64,000 nucleotides of DNA from Rhodocyclales bacterium. GTDB lineage: Bacteria > Pseudomonadota > Gammaproteobacteria > Burkholderiales > Rhodocyclaceae. The stretch lies in assembly GCA_016214145.1 (NCBI GenBank), contig JACRPA010000002.1, positions 620,001 to 684,000 on the forward strand, in the 5' to 3' direction. The notes below the pieces were generated by a model. That model ran no database searches. It saw only the letters and a program-made list of their open reading frames with translations, and was not told the DNA's origin. Both the position numbers and the translations under genes were made by a program. Below, one piece after another: positions 1-7,756 of the stretch (position 1 is its first letter; each line of letters opens with the position of its first letter).

Positions 1-1
1 C

Positions 2-118
2 TGGCGCGGCGCCCTCGACGCCGCGGCCGCCGACCTCGCCAGGCTCTGCGGCGACCTGCCGCCGAGCATCCAGCTCCAGGAAGGCAAGCTCAGCGCCAGC
101 TGCGGCTCGGGGAAATAG
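2..118 (+). CDS. C-terminal tail of an unidentified protein (5' end outside window)
   Basis: An open frame runs from the left edge to a TAG at 116-118 and gives 38 residues ending in CGSGK. It is rich in Ala, Leu and Gly with two cysteines. No motif is recognisable in so short a tail. It is read in the same direction as the downstream DUF3857 gene, 126 bp away, but the intervening sequence has its own promoter-like AT-rich patch, so an operon is not implied. Calling it coding is an inference from the open frame and GC-rich third positions. Confidence 0.45.
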   Translation, partial: WRGALDAAAADLARLCGDLPPSIQLQEGKLSASCGSGK

Positions 119-244
119 GCCGATTCGTTTCGACCTGTTCTTTTGACGGCTGAAGATAAATTCTTCGCGGCCGCCAGTCTCGCCAAGCGCAAACCCGCCC
201 TATTCAAGTGGTATATTTACACTCGTCATAAATCCAAAGGGGCA

Positions 245-2116
245 ATGATGATCTATCGGACACTCTGGTTCGTTTCCCTGCTCTCCTGCTGCCTTCAGGC
301 CTCGGCGAATGCCGGCGAGCAGCGCGATTTGCCGTCCCGCAACAGCAGATATCACACCACCTACGTGATCAACGGGGACGGCACTGCCACCGAAACGCGC
401 GACTATGCGATCACCATCCTCAAGGAGTCCGCCATCGGCTGGGCCAAGCGCGCCCATGTCAGCCACAGCACCAGCGCGCAGAAAGCCGAAGTGCTCCACG
501 CCTATACGCAAAAACCGGATGGCCGGCGCATCGAGGTCTCCAAGGACAACTACCAGATCGAGGTGAACAGCGGACGGGAAAAGGGCGCGCCCGTCTATTC
601 CGACCGGACCTCCGTCTCGGTCGTCTTCCCGGATGTGGCAGTCGGCGACACGGTGGTCTTTGCCTATCGCCTGACCCAGACCGAACCGCTGTTCCCCGGG
701 CACTTCTCAGTCGCCGACACGTTCTCGAAGCAGGCCGCCTTCGACGACGTGCAGGTGCGCATCGACTACCCTGCCTCGCTCTGGGTGCAGTATGAAGCGC
801 GCGACATGGCGCAGAAGGAGCATCCGGAGAGCAACGGCCGCAAGGTCGTCGAATGGAGCTTCAGGAACCCGCAGCCGCTGAAGAGCGACCGCCGGGACTA
901 CTCCGTCTACGATCCGGAGAAGGAACCGGGCTATGCCTTCTCGACATTCAGGACCTATGCCGAGATCGCCGCCGCCTATGGCGTGCGCGCCCTGCCCAGG
1001 GCGGCCGTCACCGAGCGCATCAGGGCCCTGGCCGGCGAGATCGTCAAGGACAAGTCCGGCGAGCGTGCGCAGGCCCGCGCCCTCTACGACTGGGTGGCGA
1101 CCAACATCACCTACGCGGGGAACTGCATCGGCATCGGCGCCGTCGTGCCGCGCGACCTGAATTTCGTCCTCGACAACAAGATGGGCGACTGCAAGGACCA
1201 GGCGACCCTGCTCCAGGCCCTGCTCGCCGCCCGGGGCATCCAGGCCACGCAGGCGCTGGTGAACTCGGGCTCCGTCTACCGCCTGCCGCGGATTCCCGTC
1301 GTCTCGATGGTCAACCACGTCATCAACCACATTCCGGCGCTCGACCTCTACGCCGACGCCACGTCGAAGACCATTCCCTTCGGCATGCTGCCCTACCAGG
1401 ACTCGGACAAGCCGGTCCTGCTGGTCGAGGGTTACCGGGATGGCACCAGGACACCGCCGTCCCCGATGGGCGCCAACCAGCAGAAAATGGTCTCCAGGCT
1501 CAAGCTGCTCGCCAACGGCAGCATTGCCGGCACGATCGAAGTCTCCCAGAAGGGCTATAACGCCGCAGACTCGCGCGCCATGGCGCGGATGATGACGAAG
1601 GACGCCGAAGAGGAATTCATCAAGAACATGTTCCGCTCGATGGGCATGATCGGCTTCGGCAAGCTCGAGAAGGACGATCCGACCGAACTGGCCGACACCT
1701 ACCGCTACAAGGCCAGCATCAACATGGAGCGGTTCGCCAACCTTTCCGGTGCCGGCGCCTTCTTCATCTATCCCCTGCTCAGCAGTTCGTCTCCCATCCA
1801 CAGCTTCATCGAATCCGCGATGGAGCCGGAGCAGGAGGCAGACGTCGCCTGCACGAGCGGCACGTCGACGGAGGAATACGCCATCGAACTGCCGAAGAAC
1901 ATGAAGGTCCTCTCCGTGCCCGACAACCTGAAGGTCGCCAACGACTTCCTGAGCTACACGGCCACTTACAAGCTGAAAGGCAACGTCCTGACCGCCAAGC
2001 GCACACTGGAGGATCGGACCAAGGGCAATGTCTGCGCGCCAGCGGTATTCATCGAGTACAAGAAATTCGCCGAAAAGGTGATGGACAACCTCAAGGCGCA
2101 GGTGCTCTACAAGTGA
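245..2116 (+). CDS. Secreted DUF3857 / transglutaminase-like protein
   Basis: The predicted product is 623 residues. An upstream in-frame ATG exists at 143, but the ATG at 245 follows an AAAGGGG ribosome site and begins a clear signal peptide (hydrophobic MMIYRTLWFVSLL core, cleavage near ANA-GEQ). That start was therefore chosen. The first half matches the DUF3857 pattern and the middle is a transglutaminase-like fold with a plausible Cys-His-Asp triad: Cys316 in MGDCKDQATLL, His358/His362 and Asp371 in LDLYADAT. Such proteins are exported or periplasmic. Their substrate is generally unknown, so protease, transglutaminase or scaffold roles all remain possible. The gene ends just before the cassette-array boundary. 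Confidence 0.85.
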   Translation: MMIYRTLWFVSLLSCCLQASANAGEQRDLPSRNSRYHTTYVINGDGTATETRDYAITILKESAIGWAKRAHVSHSTSAQKAEVLHAYTQKPDGRRIEVSKDNYQIEVNSGREKGAPVYSDRTSVSVVFPDVAVGDTVVFAYRLTQTEPLFPGHFSVADTFSKQAAFDDVQVRIDYPASLWVQYEARDMAQKEHPESNGRKVVEWSFRNPQPLKSDRRDYSVYDPEKEPGYAFSTFRTYAEIAAAYGVRALPRAAVTERIRALAGEIVKDKSGERAQARALYDWVATNITYAGNCIGIGAVVPRDLNFVLDNKMGDCKDQATLLQALLAARGIQATQALVNSGSVYRLPRIPVVSMVNHVINHIPALDLYADATSKTIPFGMLPYQDSDKPVLLVEGYRDGTRTPPSPMGANQQKMVSRLKLLANGSIAGTIEVSQKGYNAADSRAMARMMTKDAEEEFIKNMFRSMGMIGFGKLEKDDPTELADTYRYKASINMERFANLSGAGAFFIYPLLSSSSPIHSFIESAMEPEQEADVACTSGTSTEEYAIELPKNMKVLSVPDNLKVANDFLSYTATYKLKGNVLTAKRTLEDRTKGNVCAPAVFIEYKKFAEKVMDNLKAQVLYK

Positions 2117-2153
2117 GTCCTGCCGGCGTGGCGGCCATGCGGCACGCGCAACA

Positions 2154-2531
2154 ATGACGAAAGGACGGAACAATGCCTGGCGAGCCCGGCCTGGCGCAGC
2201 CGGGGATGTGATCGACAGGCCCTTCGGGCGCCATTCGAGCGCCCTGGCCGAAGCCGCACCGCTCCAGCGCAGCCGCATCGTCAGGAAACTCAACCCGGAC
2301 CAGCATGGCGCCCGGCGCCTTGCCGAACGCTTCGGCGACCGCCTCGTCTGCGTGCGCTACCGCACCGACGCCGAAAGCGGTCGCCGCTTCACCACTGTCG
2401 AACTCCTCGTCGAGGAACGCCAGCCCGCCGCTCCAGGGGGACGCGTACAAGCTGCGCTTGTCCGCGCCCCTGGGCCAGCACGTTGGACAACGCGAAAGAC
2501 TGCGGATCAAAGCCACCTTCGAGGGCGATAA
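2154..2531 (+). pseudogene. Small conserved protein with displaced C-terminus at the cassette-array boundary
   Basis: Residues about 45-93 (RIVRKLNPDQ, then RLAERFGDRLVCVRYRTD and TTVELLVEER) resemble, from memory, a widespread betaproteobacterial protein of roughly 110 residues whose normal C-terminus continues past the VELLVEE strand. Here that continuation is replaced: the frame runs into the attC-like hairpin at 2433-2473 and then through unrelated sequence to a TAA at 2529. The N-terminal 40 residues also look non-native, so the true start is uncertain. The simplest reading is that the 3' end was lost when the cassette array joined here. The family assignment is recollection, not a search. 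Confidence 0.5.
2423..2488 (+). other. attC-like site 1 (left end of cassette array)
   Basis: A long imperfect hairpin (arms 2433-2452 and 2456-2473, three-base loop) carries a 2-base bulge and one mismatch, as attC sites do. It is followed by GTTGGAC (2482-2488), a perfect match to the R' consensus GTTRRRY. The R'' box at 2423-2429 is degenerate (GCCCGCC). The predicted recombination point is between G2482 and T2483. Confidence 0.6.
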
Positions 2532-2534
2532 CGT

Positions 2535-3515
2535 ATGAAAGCAATTGTGTATGAAAGATATGGGCCGCCCGAGGTTCTTCAATTGAAGCAGGTCGAAAAG
2601 CCCACGCCCAAGAACAATGAAGTCCTGATAAAAACACATGCGACAACGGTAACATCCGGGGACTGGAGGGTGCGAAGTCTCAATGTGCCTGCCGGCTTCG
2701 GGCTCATCATGCGTTTAGTATTTGGAATCTCACGACCGAAGCAACCCATACTAGGGTCGGAGTTGGCCGGGGTAATTGAATCGGTCGGCAAAGACGTAAG
2801 CAAATTCAAAGTCGGTGACCCCGTTTTTGCGTTCAGCGATGCCGCCATGGGTTGTCATGCTGAGTACAAATGCATGCCGGAAGATGGGGCGATGGCATTA
2901 AAACCAACCAATCTGACCTACGAAGCCGCCGCCGCACTCTCTTTTGCCGGAACAACGGCGTTGGATTTCTTCAAAAGAGGAAAACTCCAGCGCGGGGAAA
3001 GAGTGCTCATCAATGGCGCTTCCGGAGGGGTAGGCACAGCGGCGGTGCAGCTTGCCAAACACTTCAAGGCAGACGTGACCGGTGTGTGCAGTACTGCGAA
3101 CGTGGACTTGGTGCGATCACTGGGTGCCAGTCATGTCATCGACTACACCAAAGAGGACTTCACGCAGAATGGCGAAACCTATGATGTCATTGTCGATACC
3201 GTCGGCACGGCCCCGTTCTCCCGTAGCAAAGCTTCGTTGAAAGAAGGGGGACGCCTTCTTATGGTTTTAGCTGGGCTGCCAGACATGCTGCAGATGCCCT
3301 GGGTGTCGATGACGGGCAGCAAGAAAGTCATTGCCGGGCCAGCAGCCGTGCGGGTTGAAGATTTGCGTTTTCTCGCGGGGCTGGCTGAGGCGGGAGAATT
3401 CAAACCGGTCATTGATCGGCGCTACACGTTCGAGCAAATCGTCGAGGCTCACCGCTACGTCGACACCGGACGCAAGAAGGGAAATGTCATCATAACGCTA
3501 GAGCATGACGACTGA
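2535..3515 (+). CDS. MDR-family NAD(P)-dependent oxidoreductase (quinone-reductase-like), cassette gene
   Basis: The product is 326 residues of the medium-chain dehydrogenase/reductase family. It has a GroES-like N-domain beginning MKAIVYERYGPPEVL and a Rossmann domain with the nucleotide-binding loop NGASGGVGTAAVQLAK near residues 155-170. The catalytic-zinc cysteines and structural-zinc lobe are not evident, so it is more like quinone oxidoreductase or alkenal reductase than zinc alcohol dehydrogenase. GAGGG at 2521 provides a ribosome site. The gene is visibly AT-richer than its neighbours and lies between attC-like sites 1 and 2, so it reads as a mobile cassette gene. The physiological substrate is unknown. 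Confidence 0.85.
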   Translation: MKAIVYERYGPPEVLQLKQVEKPTPKNNEVLIKTHATTVTSGDWRVRSLNVPAGFGLIMRLVFGISRPKQPILGSELAGVIESVGKDVSKFKVGDPVFAFSDAAMGCHAEYKCMPEDGAMALKPTNLTYEAAAALSFAGTTALDFFKRGKLQRGERVLINGASGGVGTAAVQLAKHFKADVTGVCSTANVDLVRSLGASHVIDYTKEDFTQNGETYDVIVDTVGTAPFSRSKASLKEGGRLLMVLAGLPDMLQMPWVSMTGSKKVIAGPAAVRVEDLRFLAGLAEAGEFKPVIDRRYTFEQIVEAHRYVDTGRKKGNVIITLEHDD

Positions 3516-3559
3516 ATCCAGGAGCACCGGTTGCGCAGGCGACTATCTGGGGGATAGTT

Positions 3560-3625
3560 GTCCAACATTGCGTTCGAGCGGGACTGCCGCAAAAGCGCGG
3601 CAGTGTCTCACACTTTACGTAGGGC
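3560..3625 (+). other. attC site 2
   Basis: R'' is GTCCAAC (3560-3566), a perfect RYYYAAC. R' is GTAGGGC (3619-3625), 6 of 7 to GTTRRRY. Between them is a perfect 8-bp stem (3583-3590 with 3597-3604). The length of 66 bp is typical of attC. It lies 45 bp after the oxidoreductase stop, as expected for the 3' end of a gene cassette. Confidence 0.75.
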
Positions 3626-3638
3626 CTCTTAATTCACA

Positions 3639-3935
3639 ATGGGCGATTTACCAGTCATTGGCTACGTTATGCTCGCCCCGTTCGTTCTCTTTTGGGTGGG
3701 CGGAGTTGTAAGTTGGGGATTTGCGGCCTACTACTTGTGCAAGACTTTGACTCGGTTGCAACCAGATCGCCAATGGGGAAGATATGTTCCTTTGTCAATT
3801 TTTTCTCCTTGGTTTTTCACAGACGAAGGAAACCTCTACCGTGTCAAACTTCTCAAGTCTAGCGGGCTCTTTATTCTCTTCGTTGGATTGGGCGCTTTGT
3901 ATGGATTCGGCCTCAAAATACTTACTGGGCATTAG
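3639..3935 (+). CDS. Small two-span membrane protein (cassette gene)
   Basis: The product is 98 residues with two hydrophobic segments, about 8-30 (VMLAPFVLFWVGGVVSWGF) and about 74-93 (SGLFILFVGLGALYGFG). These are joined by a polar loop containing an arginine-rich stretch and FSPWFFTDEGN. No family was recognised. The start lies 14 bp after the attC 2 R' box and lacks a strong ribosome site, which is common for integron cassette genes. The codon usage is AT-rich compared with the core genome. The function is unknown. Confidence 0.65.
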   Translation: MGDLPVIGYVMLAPFVLFWVGGVVSWGFAAYYLCKTLTRLQPDRQWGRYVPLSIFSPWFFTDEGNLYRVKLLKSSGLFILFVGLGALYGFGLKILTGH

Positions 3936-4007
3936 ACACATCCGCCAAGACCATGCCACCCATAACTGCTTCATCTTTGGTGGCTGCACCGTACTCGCCT
4001 ATCGGTT

Positions 4008-4032
4008 CGCCGTATCACGGACACTGACTTTT
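4008..4032 (+). repeat. 25-bp dispersed module, copy A
   Basis: CGCCGTATCACGG followed by ACACTGACTTTT. It sits in the non-coding tail of the second cassette (3936-4070). The same 25-bp module occurs at 6458, 24109, 26178, 39685 and, inverted, 50096. Confidence 0.7.
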
Positions 4033-4070
4033 GCTCATACTCGGTTTCCCGTGCTATCCCATACGCCCAT

Positions 4071-4139
4071 GCCCAACATGGCGGTCAAGGGGACGCTGCG
4101 CGGTAAAGCCGCGCAGCGTCCCTTACCTTTACGTTGAAG
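4071..4139 (+). other. attC site 3
   Basis: This is the clearest attC in the array. R'' is GCCCAAC (4071-4077). A 16-bp stem (4087-4103 with 4109-4124) contains a single extrahelical G. R' is GTTGAAG (4133-4139), 6 of 7 to consensus. The length is 69 bp. Confidence 0.85.
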
Positions 4140-4203
4140 CTGTAGAAAAACTCAAACCGAGAAAAATCAGATGGGCACTCAAGAAAGCCGACCTCATAAA
4201 ACA

Positions 4204-4301
4204 GCCCATAAGCGACGATCGGATGCTCAGGAGGGGTTGAGTGACCCCCGTAAATCGTACTCAACGACCCCTCAAGTAGTTTTCCTACACCCTCGTTAGG
4301 C
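4204..4301 (+). other. attC site 4
   Basis: R' is a perfect GTTAGGC (4295-4301). R'' at 4204-4210 (GCCCATA) is 5 of 7. The inner stem pairs 4231-4242 with 4259-4273 around a 3-base bulge. The 98-bp length is within the attC range. Together with site 3 it bounds a segment of about 160 bp that has no convincing gene. Confidence 0.65.
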
Positions 4302-4351
4302 ATTTCCGATTTATGCAACTTATTTCACACGCTGTTCTTTCTGGAGGATTA

Positions 4352-4897
4352 ATGATGATGAAGGCAATTGCCCTGATTCCGATAACGCTACTGTTCTGCG
4401 CATGTTCGACCTATACAACACCTCGTTACTCAATTAACGCTGACACGAACGTGGCCCTAAAGGCGCTTGGCGCCACAAGCGTTGCGGTCGGCTCATTTTC
4501 CGGCCCAAAGGATTTCGATGCCAATTGCCGTGCTGCCGGCCCTTTGGCCCCACCCGATGGATTGTCGTATACGGAATATCTCAAGAAGGCATTGGAAGCC
4601 GAACTTAAAGTTGCCGGGGCGCATACCGCGACATCGCCAAGAATAGTCCTTACAGGCACAGTGAATAAACTGGAATTCTCTTCTTCACGCGGGCTAACCG
4701 GTGGCTCCTGGGACGTGGAGCTGACGCTCAACTCTTCCAACGGCAGCACCTTGGCCGCAATGGAACACTATGAGTTCGAAAGCGGTTTCAATGCATTGAC
4801 AGCATGCAAGCAGACGGCCGAAGCGTATATGCCTACGATCCAGAATTTGATCGGAAAGATTGTTCGATCACCGGATTTCAGGCAGCTGCTCCAATAG
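4352..4897 (+). CDS. Putative lipoprotein (cassette gene)
   Basis: The product is about 181 residues. Three consecutive ATG codons (4352, 4355, 4358) follow GGAGG at 4343, and one of these is preferred to the ATG at 4313, which has no ribosome site. The N-terminus MMMKAIALIPITLLFCAC is a lipoprotein-type signal with the acylated Cys probably the second of the CAC pair. The mature part is mixed alpha/beta with RIVLTGTVNKLEFSSS and WDVELTLNSSNG strands, compatible with an outer-membrane-associated lipoprotein fold. No named family was recognised. It starts 50 bp after the R' box of attC 4 and stops 13 bp before the R'' of attC 5. Confidence 0.7.
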   Translation: MMMKAIALIPITLLFCACSTYTTPRYSINADTNVALKALGATSVAVGSFSGPKDFDANCRAAGPLAPPDGLSYTEYLKKALEAELKVAGAHTATSPRIVLTGTVNKLEFSSSRGLTGGSWDVELTLNSSNGSTLAAMEHYEFESGFNALTACKQTAEAYMPTIQNLIGKIVRSPDFRQLLQ

Positions 4898-4910
4898 CCA
4901 CTGTGACGAT

Positions 4911-4980
4911 GCCCAACCCACCGCTCAGCCGGCGCCACACGGAAATACCGCGTGGCGCCAGTGAACAGAAATGCCGGAAT
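4911..4980 (+). other. attC site 5 (R' side degenerate)
   Basis: R'' is GCCCAAC (4911-4917). A 12-bp stem (4931-4942 with 4948-4959, one mismatch, five-base loop) is attC-like. No good GTTRRRY box is visible at 4965-4985, so the site may be inactive. It sits 13 bp after the lipoprotein stop codon. Confidence 0.55.
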
Positions 4981-5617
4981 GAGAAATAAATCAACGCCAC
5001 CACTTTCTTGCATCAAGGAACGCGCACTTCAAGGACTGGGCTTCTTGCTTTGCGGACTGATGTCAGGCACGGTTCATGCGCAATCGCCAGGTCAGGCTGT
5101 CATGCCGAGGCAGTTGTTTGCGGGCAGTTTGCTGAATGCGCATGCCCCCGATTCCGCAGGATGGTTTTTGGCGGGTGCGGGCAACAACGGCCTGGCGTTT
5201 GCCCGTCGAGGTGCCGAGCAGAACGAAACCTATGCTGCGCAGATCATTCTGTTCAAGCTCCCGCCGACCCGTGGCAACGAAGAATTCGTCGAGGTGATCA
5301 AGGGCAGGGTAGACATGATCAATCCGCCTTCCCGCTTCGCAGAGCTTGAACCGAAATATGAATATACCGATCATCGCGGTTATCCCTGCGTGCGTTACAG
5401 GAGTGTTTACAACGACAAGGAAGCGCTGACGACATCCGGAACGCGCGAACCGATGAAGTTGCAAGTGGTTTCCCTGTATTGCCGTCATCCGTCACAACAG
5501 GAAGTTGGTTTTTTTGCGGCCTATTCACACCGCGGCGCGAACACCGATCCGGATCTCGACGTGCCCGCGCAGCGGTTTATCGACGGAGTGCAAGTGCCGC
5601 AGCAGAGCAATGACTAA
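4979..5617 (+). CDS. Secreted protein of unknown function (cassette gene)
   Basis: The product is 212 residues. A longer GTG-initiated frame begins at 4952, inside the attC hairpin. The ATG at 4979 is preferred because it starts a signal peptide: basic MRNKSTPPLSCIKER, hydrophobic GLGFLLCGLMSG, cleavage near VHA-Q. The mature protein contains a strand-rich core (AGWFLAGAGNNGLAFAR, YAAQIILFKLPP) and two cysteines (in YPCVRY and LYCRH) that could form a disulfide. No family was recognised. Its stop codon overlaps a possible degenerate R'' box, as in many cassettes. Confidence 0.65.
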   Translation: MRNKSTPPLSCIKERALQGLGFLLCGLMSGTVHAQSPGQAVMPRQLFAGSLLNAHAPDSAGWFLAGAGNNGLAFARRGAEQNETYAAQIILFKLPPTRGNEEFVEVIKGRVDMINPPSRFAELEPKYEYTDHRGYPCVRYRSVYNDKEALTTSGTREPMKLQVVSLYCRHPSQQEVGFFAAYSHRGANTDPDLDVPAQRFIDGVQVPQQSND

Positions 5618-5651
5618 CGGGCCAGGCGCACATCGGCCATTGGGGTTGGCT
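5612..5651 (+). other. Possible truncated attC remnant
   Basis: GACTAAC (5612-5618, 6 of 7 to RYYYAAC) overlaps the preceding stop codon, and GTTGGCT (5645-5651, 6 of 7 to GTTRRRY) follows. The 40-bp spacing is short for attC and the stem is weak (GGCC with GGCC only). This is tentative. Confidence 0.3.
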
Positions 5652-5723
5652 TCGCATTACTACGACCCTTCGAGTATTTTTCCACAATCTCCTTAAACAA
5701 CCAGTGCCCCGGAGAAGATTAAG

Positions 5724-6452
5724 ATGATGAAGCGAATCTCGGCAATCCTGATGTTTGCCGTCCTGAGCGGTTGCGCGACCGTCGGCACCGAACACGTCGA
5801 GAAACTGAAGCCCGGCACATCAATAGTTGCCCTTTCGCTAATGGGAGACACCCTCGCGATCCGCCATGTCGGCACGACCGTGTTCCAGAATGAGCGCCTC
5901 GATGCGACTGTCGCCGACTGGCAAATCGACAAGTACGCGGAGTCCGTTGCTTCGCGATTAATCAGTAGTGGAAACAGATTTCAGGCGAAAGCCGTTGAAA
6001 CCAATGAAGCCAGGGCAAGTGCAGGAAAAATTGTTATGGATTTCTGGACAAGCAAAGCCGTCCTTCAGGGCGGCACGGGAAGCGTCACCAAGCTGGCCAG
6101 GGAGGCGGGAGCCGATTACGTCCTTGTTCTGGGGCCTGCGCAACTCGGCGACCCGTTCTTTGGCACAAATCAGGCTTTCTCCGGATATGGCATCTATCAG
6201 CGCTCCGCGTTTGGATCGAGGCGAGCAATAAACTATCTGACGATGCGAGTTGTTCTGCTGGATGGCAAGAACGGAACTGAGGTGGCCAGAACTCATGGCG
6301 TCAGTAGCGCGCCGCGTGGAGAGGCGATCTGGATGGACAGCGACAATCTCACCCTCTCCGGGGACAACGCCCAGAAGACCAGGTCCGGTATTCAGGCGCT
6401 TATGGAAACCGTGCTGCAAAAGGCATTGACGGATCTTATGCTCGTTCCATAG
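5724..6452 (+). CDS. Putative lipoprotein
   Basis: The product is 242 residues, started by ATG at 5724 after GGAGAAG (5711-5717). The N-terminus MMKRISAILMFAVLSGC is a textbook lipobox (LSGC), so the mature protein is predicted to be lipid-anchored at Cys17. The middle segment (VTKLAREAGADYVLVLGPAQ) resembles lipoproteins that assemble a beta-alpha fold. The end (SGIQALMETVLQKALTDLM) is helical. No named family was recognised. It lies in the same direction and the same AT-richer context as the cassette genes, but no clear attC follows it, so it may be the last cassette or the resident flank. Confidence 0.7.
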   Translation: MMKRISAILMFAVLSGCATVGTEHVEKLKPGTSIVALSLMGDTLAIRHVGTTVFQNERLDATVADWQIDKYAESVASRLISSGNRFQAKAVETNEARASAGKIVMDFWTSKAVLQGGTGSVTKLAREAGADYVLVLGPAQLGDPFFGTNQAFSGYGIYQRSAFGSRRAINYLTMRVVLLDGKNGTEVARTHGVSSAPRGEAIWMDSDNLTLSGDNAQKTRSGIQALMETVLQKALTDLMLVP

Positions 6453-6457
6453 GAAGC

Positions 6458-6482
6458 CGCCGTCCTGGCGGGACTGACTTTT
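6458..6482 (+). repeat. 25-bp dispersed module, copy B
   Basis: CGCCGTCCTGGC then GGGACTGACTTTT, directly after the lipoprotein stop codon. It is an intergenic copy of the module seen at five other places. Confidence 0.7.
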
Positions 6483-6485
6483 GAT

Positions 6486-6506
6486 CCAGCCCTTCCGGGC
6501 GGTTTT
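6486..6506 (+). terminator. Weak hairpin plus T-run after lipoprotein gene
   Basis: CCAGCCC TTCC GGGCGG is followed by TTTTG. The stem is short and imperfect. It lies between convergent genes (lipoprotein on plus, zapE on minus). Confidence 0.35.
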
Positions 6507-6515
6507 GTAAGCGCC

Positions 6516-7628
6516 CTACTCCGCCCGGTGCTGCGCGCCGAGGTAGTCGCGCGTGCGCATCTCGACGAGGCGGCTGACGGTGCGCTGGAACTCTCCGGCC
6601 TGGGCGCCTTCGCGGTAGAGCTCGGCGGCCTCGCACTCGGCGGTCATGACGAGCTTGACCTTGTGGTCGTAGAAGACGTCGACCAGCCAGGTGAAGCGGC
6701 GCGCCTCGGAGGCCTGGTCGCGGCTCAAGCGCGGGATGCCGGAGAGGAACACCGTGTGGTAGCGGCGGGCGATCTCCAGGTAGTCGTTCTGCGAGCGCGG
6801 CCCCATGCACAGCGTGGCGAAGTCGAACCAGATGACGCCGATGGCGCGGCGCTTCACCGGCAGCTCGCGCTCGAGGATGTTCACCGGCCGCCGGTGGCCT
6901 TCGCCGCCGGAGATCTCGCGAAAAGCGGCCTCCATCCTGGCCTCGCCCGCGGCGTCGGCCGGCACGTGGTAGACCTCGACTTTTTCCAGCGCGCGCAGGC
7001 GGTAATCGATGCCGCCGTCAACCTCCAGCACGTCCAGGCGGTCCTTCAGCAACTGGATGGTGGGCAGGAAGTTCTGCCGCTGCAGGCCGTTGGGGTAGAG
7101 GCCGTCGGGCGGGTAGTTGGACGTCAGGCAGAACACCACGCCGCGCTCGAACAGCGCCTCCATCAGGCGGCCGAGGATCATGGCGTCGGCAATGTCGGAG
7201 ACGTGGAATTCGTCGAAGCACATCAGCCGCGTTTCGCGGGCGATGCGGTCGGCGACCTTGAGCAGCGGATCTTCCTCGGCCTTGAGCGCGCGCAGCCGCT
7301 CGTGCACCTCGCGCATGAAGGCGTGGAAATGCACGCGCCGCTTGCGCTGGTAGGGCACGGTGTCGAAGAAGCAGTCCATCAGCAGGCTCTTGCCGCGGCC
7401 GACGCCGCCCCACAGGTAGGCGCCGCGCGGCAGGGGCGGATTGACGAGGAGCTTGCGCAGCTTGTTGCGGCGCTGGTGCTTGAAGGCGACGAGTTCGTCG
7501 TAGAGGCGCTGCAGGCGCTCGGCGGCAGCCTGCTGGGCGGCGTCGGGAAGGATGCGGCGCGACTGGAACTGGGCGTCCAGGGCGCGCAGCATGCCTTGCC
7601 GGGGGGAGCGTGTTGCGGGGGAAGTCAT
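6516..7628 (-). CDS. zapE: AFG1/ZapE-family ATPase
   Basis: The product is 370 residues, the normal size for ZapE. It has a Walker A GGVGRGKS (residues 74-81) in YLWGGVGRGKSLLMD, a Walker B LMCFDEF (135-141), and a sensor region LTSNYPPDGLY (168-178). ZapE is a cytoplasmic P-loop ATPase. In E. coli it affects Z-ring stability, and the mitochondrial homologue Lace1/AFG1 acts in respiratory-complex proteostasis. Here it closes the minus-strand TCA run, 128 bp beyond lpdA, a linkage typical of betaproteobacteria. The gap between them is filled by a palindromic repeat. Confidence 0.93.
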   Translation of the reverse strand: MTSPATRSPRQGMLRALDAQFQSRRILPDAAQQAAAERLQRLYDELVAFKHQRRNKLRKLLVNPPLPRGAYLWGGVGRGKSLLMDCFFDTVPYQRKRRVHFHAFMREVHERLRALKAEEDPLLKVADRIARETRLMCFDEFHVSDIADAMILGRLMEALFERGVVFCLTSNYPPDGLYPNGLQRQNFLPTIQLLKDRLDVLEVDGGIDYRLRALEKVEVYHVPADAAGEARMEAAFREISGGEGHRRPVNILERELPVKRRAIGVIWFDFATLCMGPRSQNDYLEIARRYHTVFLSGIPRLSRDQASEARRFTWLVDVFYDHKVKLVMTAECEAAELYREGAQAGEFQRTVSRLVEMRTRDYLGAQHRAE

Positions 7629-7660
7629 GGTGGCGTGATTTTAGGGCCTATCCCATCGCC

Positions 7661-7742
7661 GTAGGAGCGGGCTTGCCCGCGATTTCGCTGCCGATCCCCC
7701 AAGGGGACTTCCTTCGGGGCGTCGCGGGCAAGCCCGCTCCTG
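7661..7742. repeat. REP-like inverted pair (TAGGAGCGGGCTTGCCCGCGA family)
   Basis: Two inverted copies of GTAGGAGCGGGCTTGCCCGCG face each other about 40 bp apart and fill the lpdA-zapE gap. Other members lie at 26830, 39228 (half), 45412 and 49052. Confidence 0.85.
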
Positions 7743-7756
7743 CAAGTTCTTGCAGG

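Noticed and set aside
707-2293. Minus-strand open frame opposite the DUF3857 gene
   Set aside because: Shadow of a gene with signal peptide and catalytic triad on the plus strand.
4085-4318. Minus-strand ORF of 77 codons across attC sites 3 and 4
   Set aside because: It runs through both hairpins, has no ribosome site and no recognisable motif.
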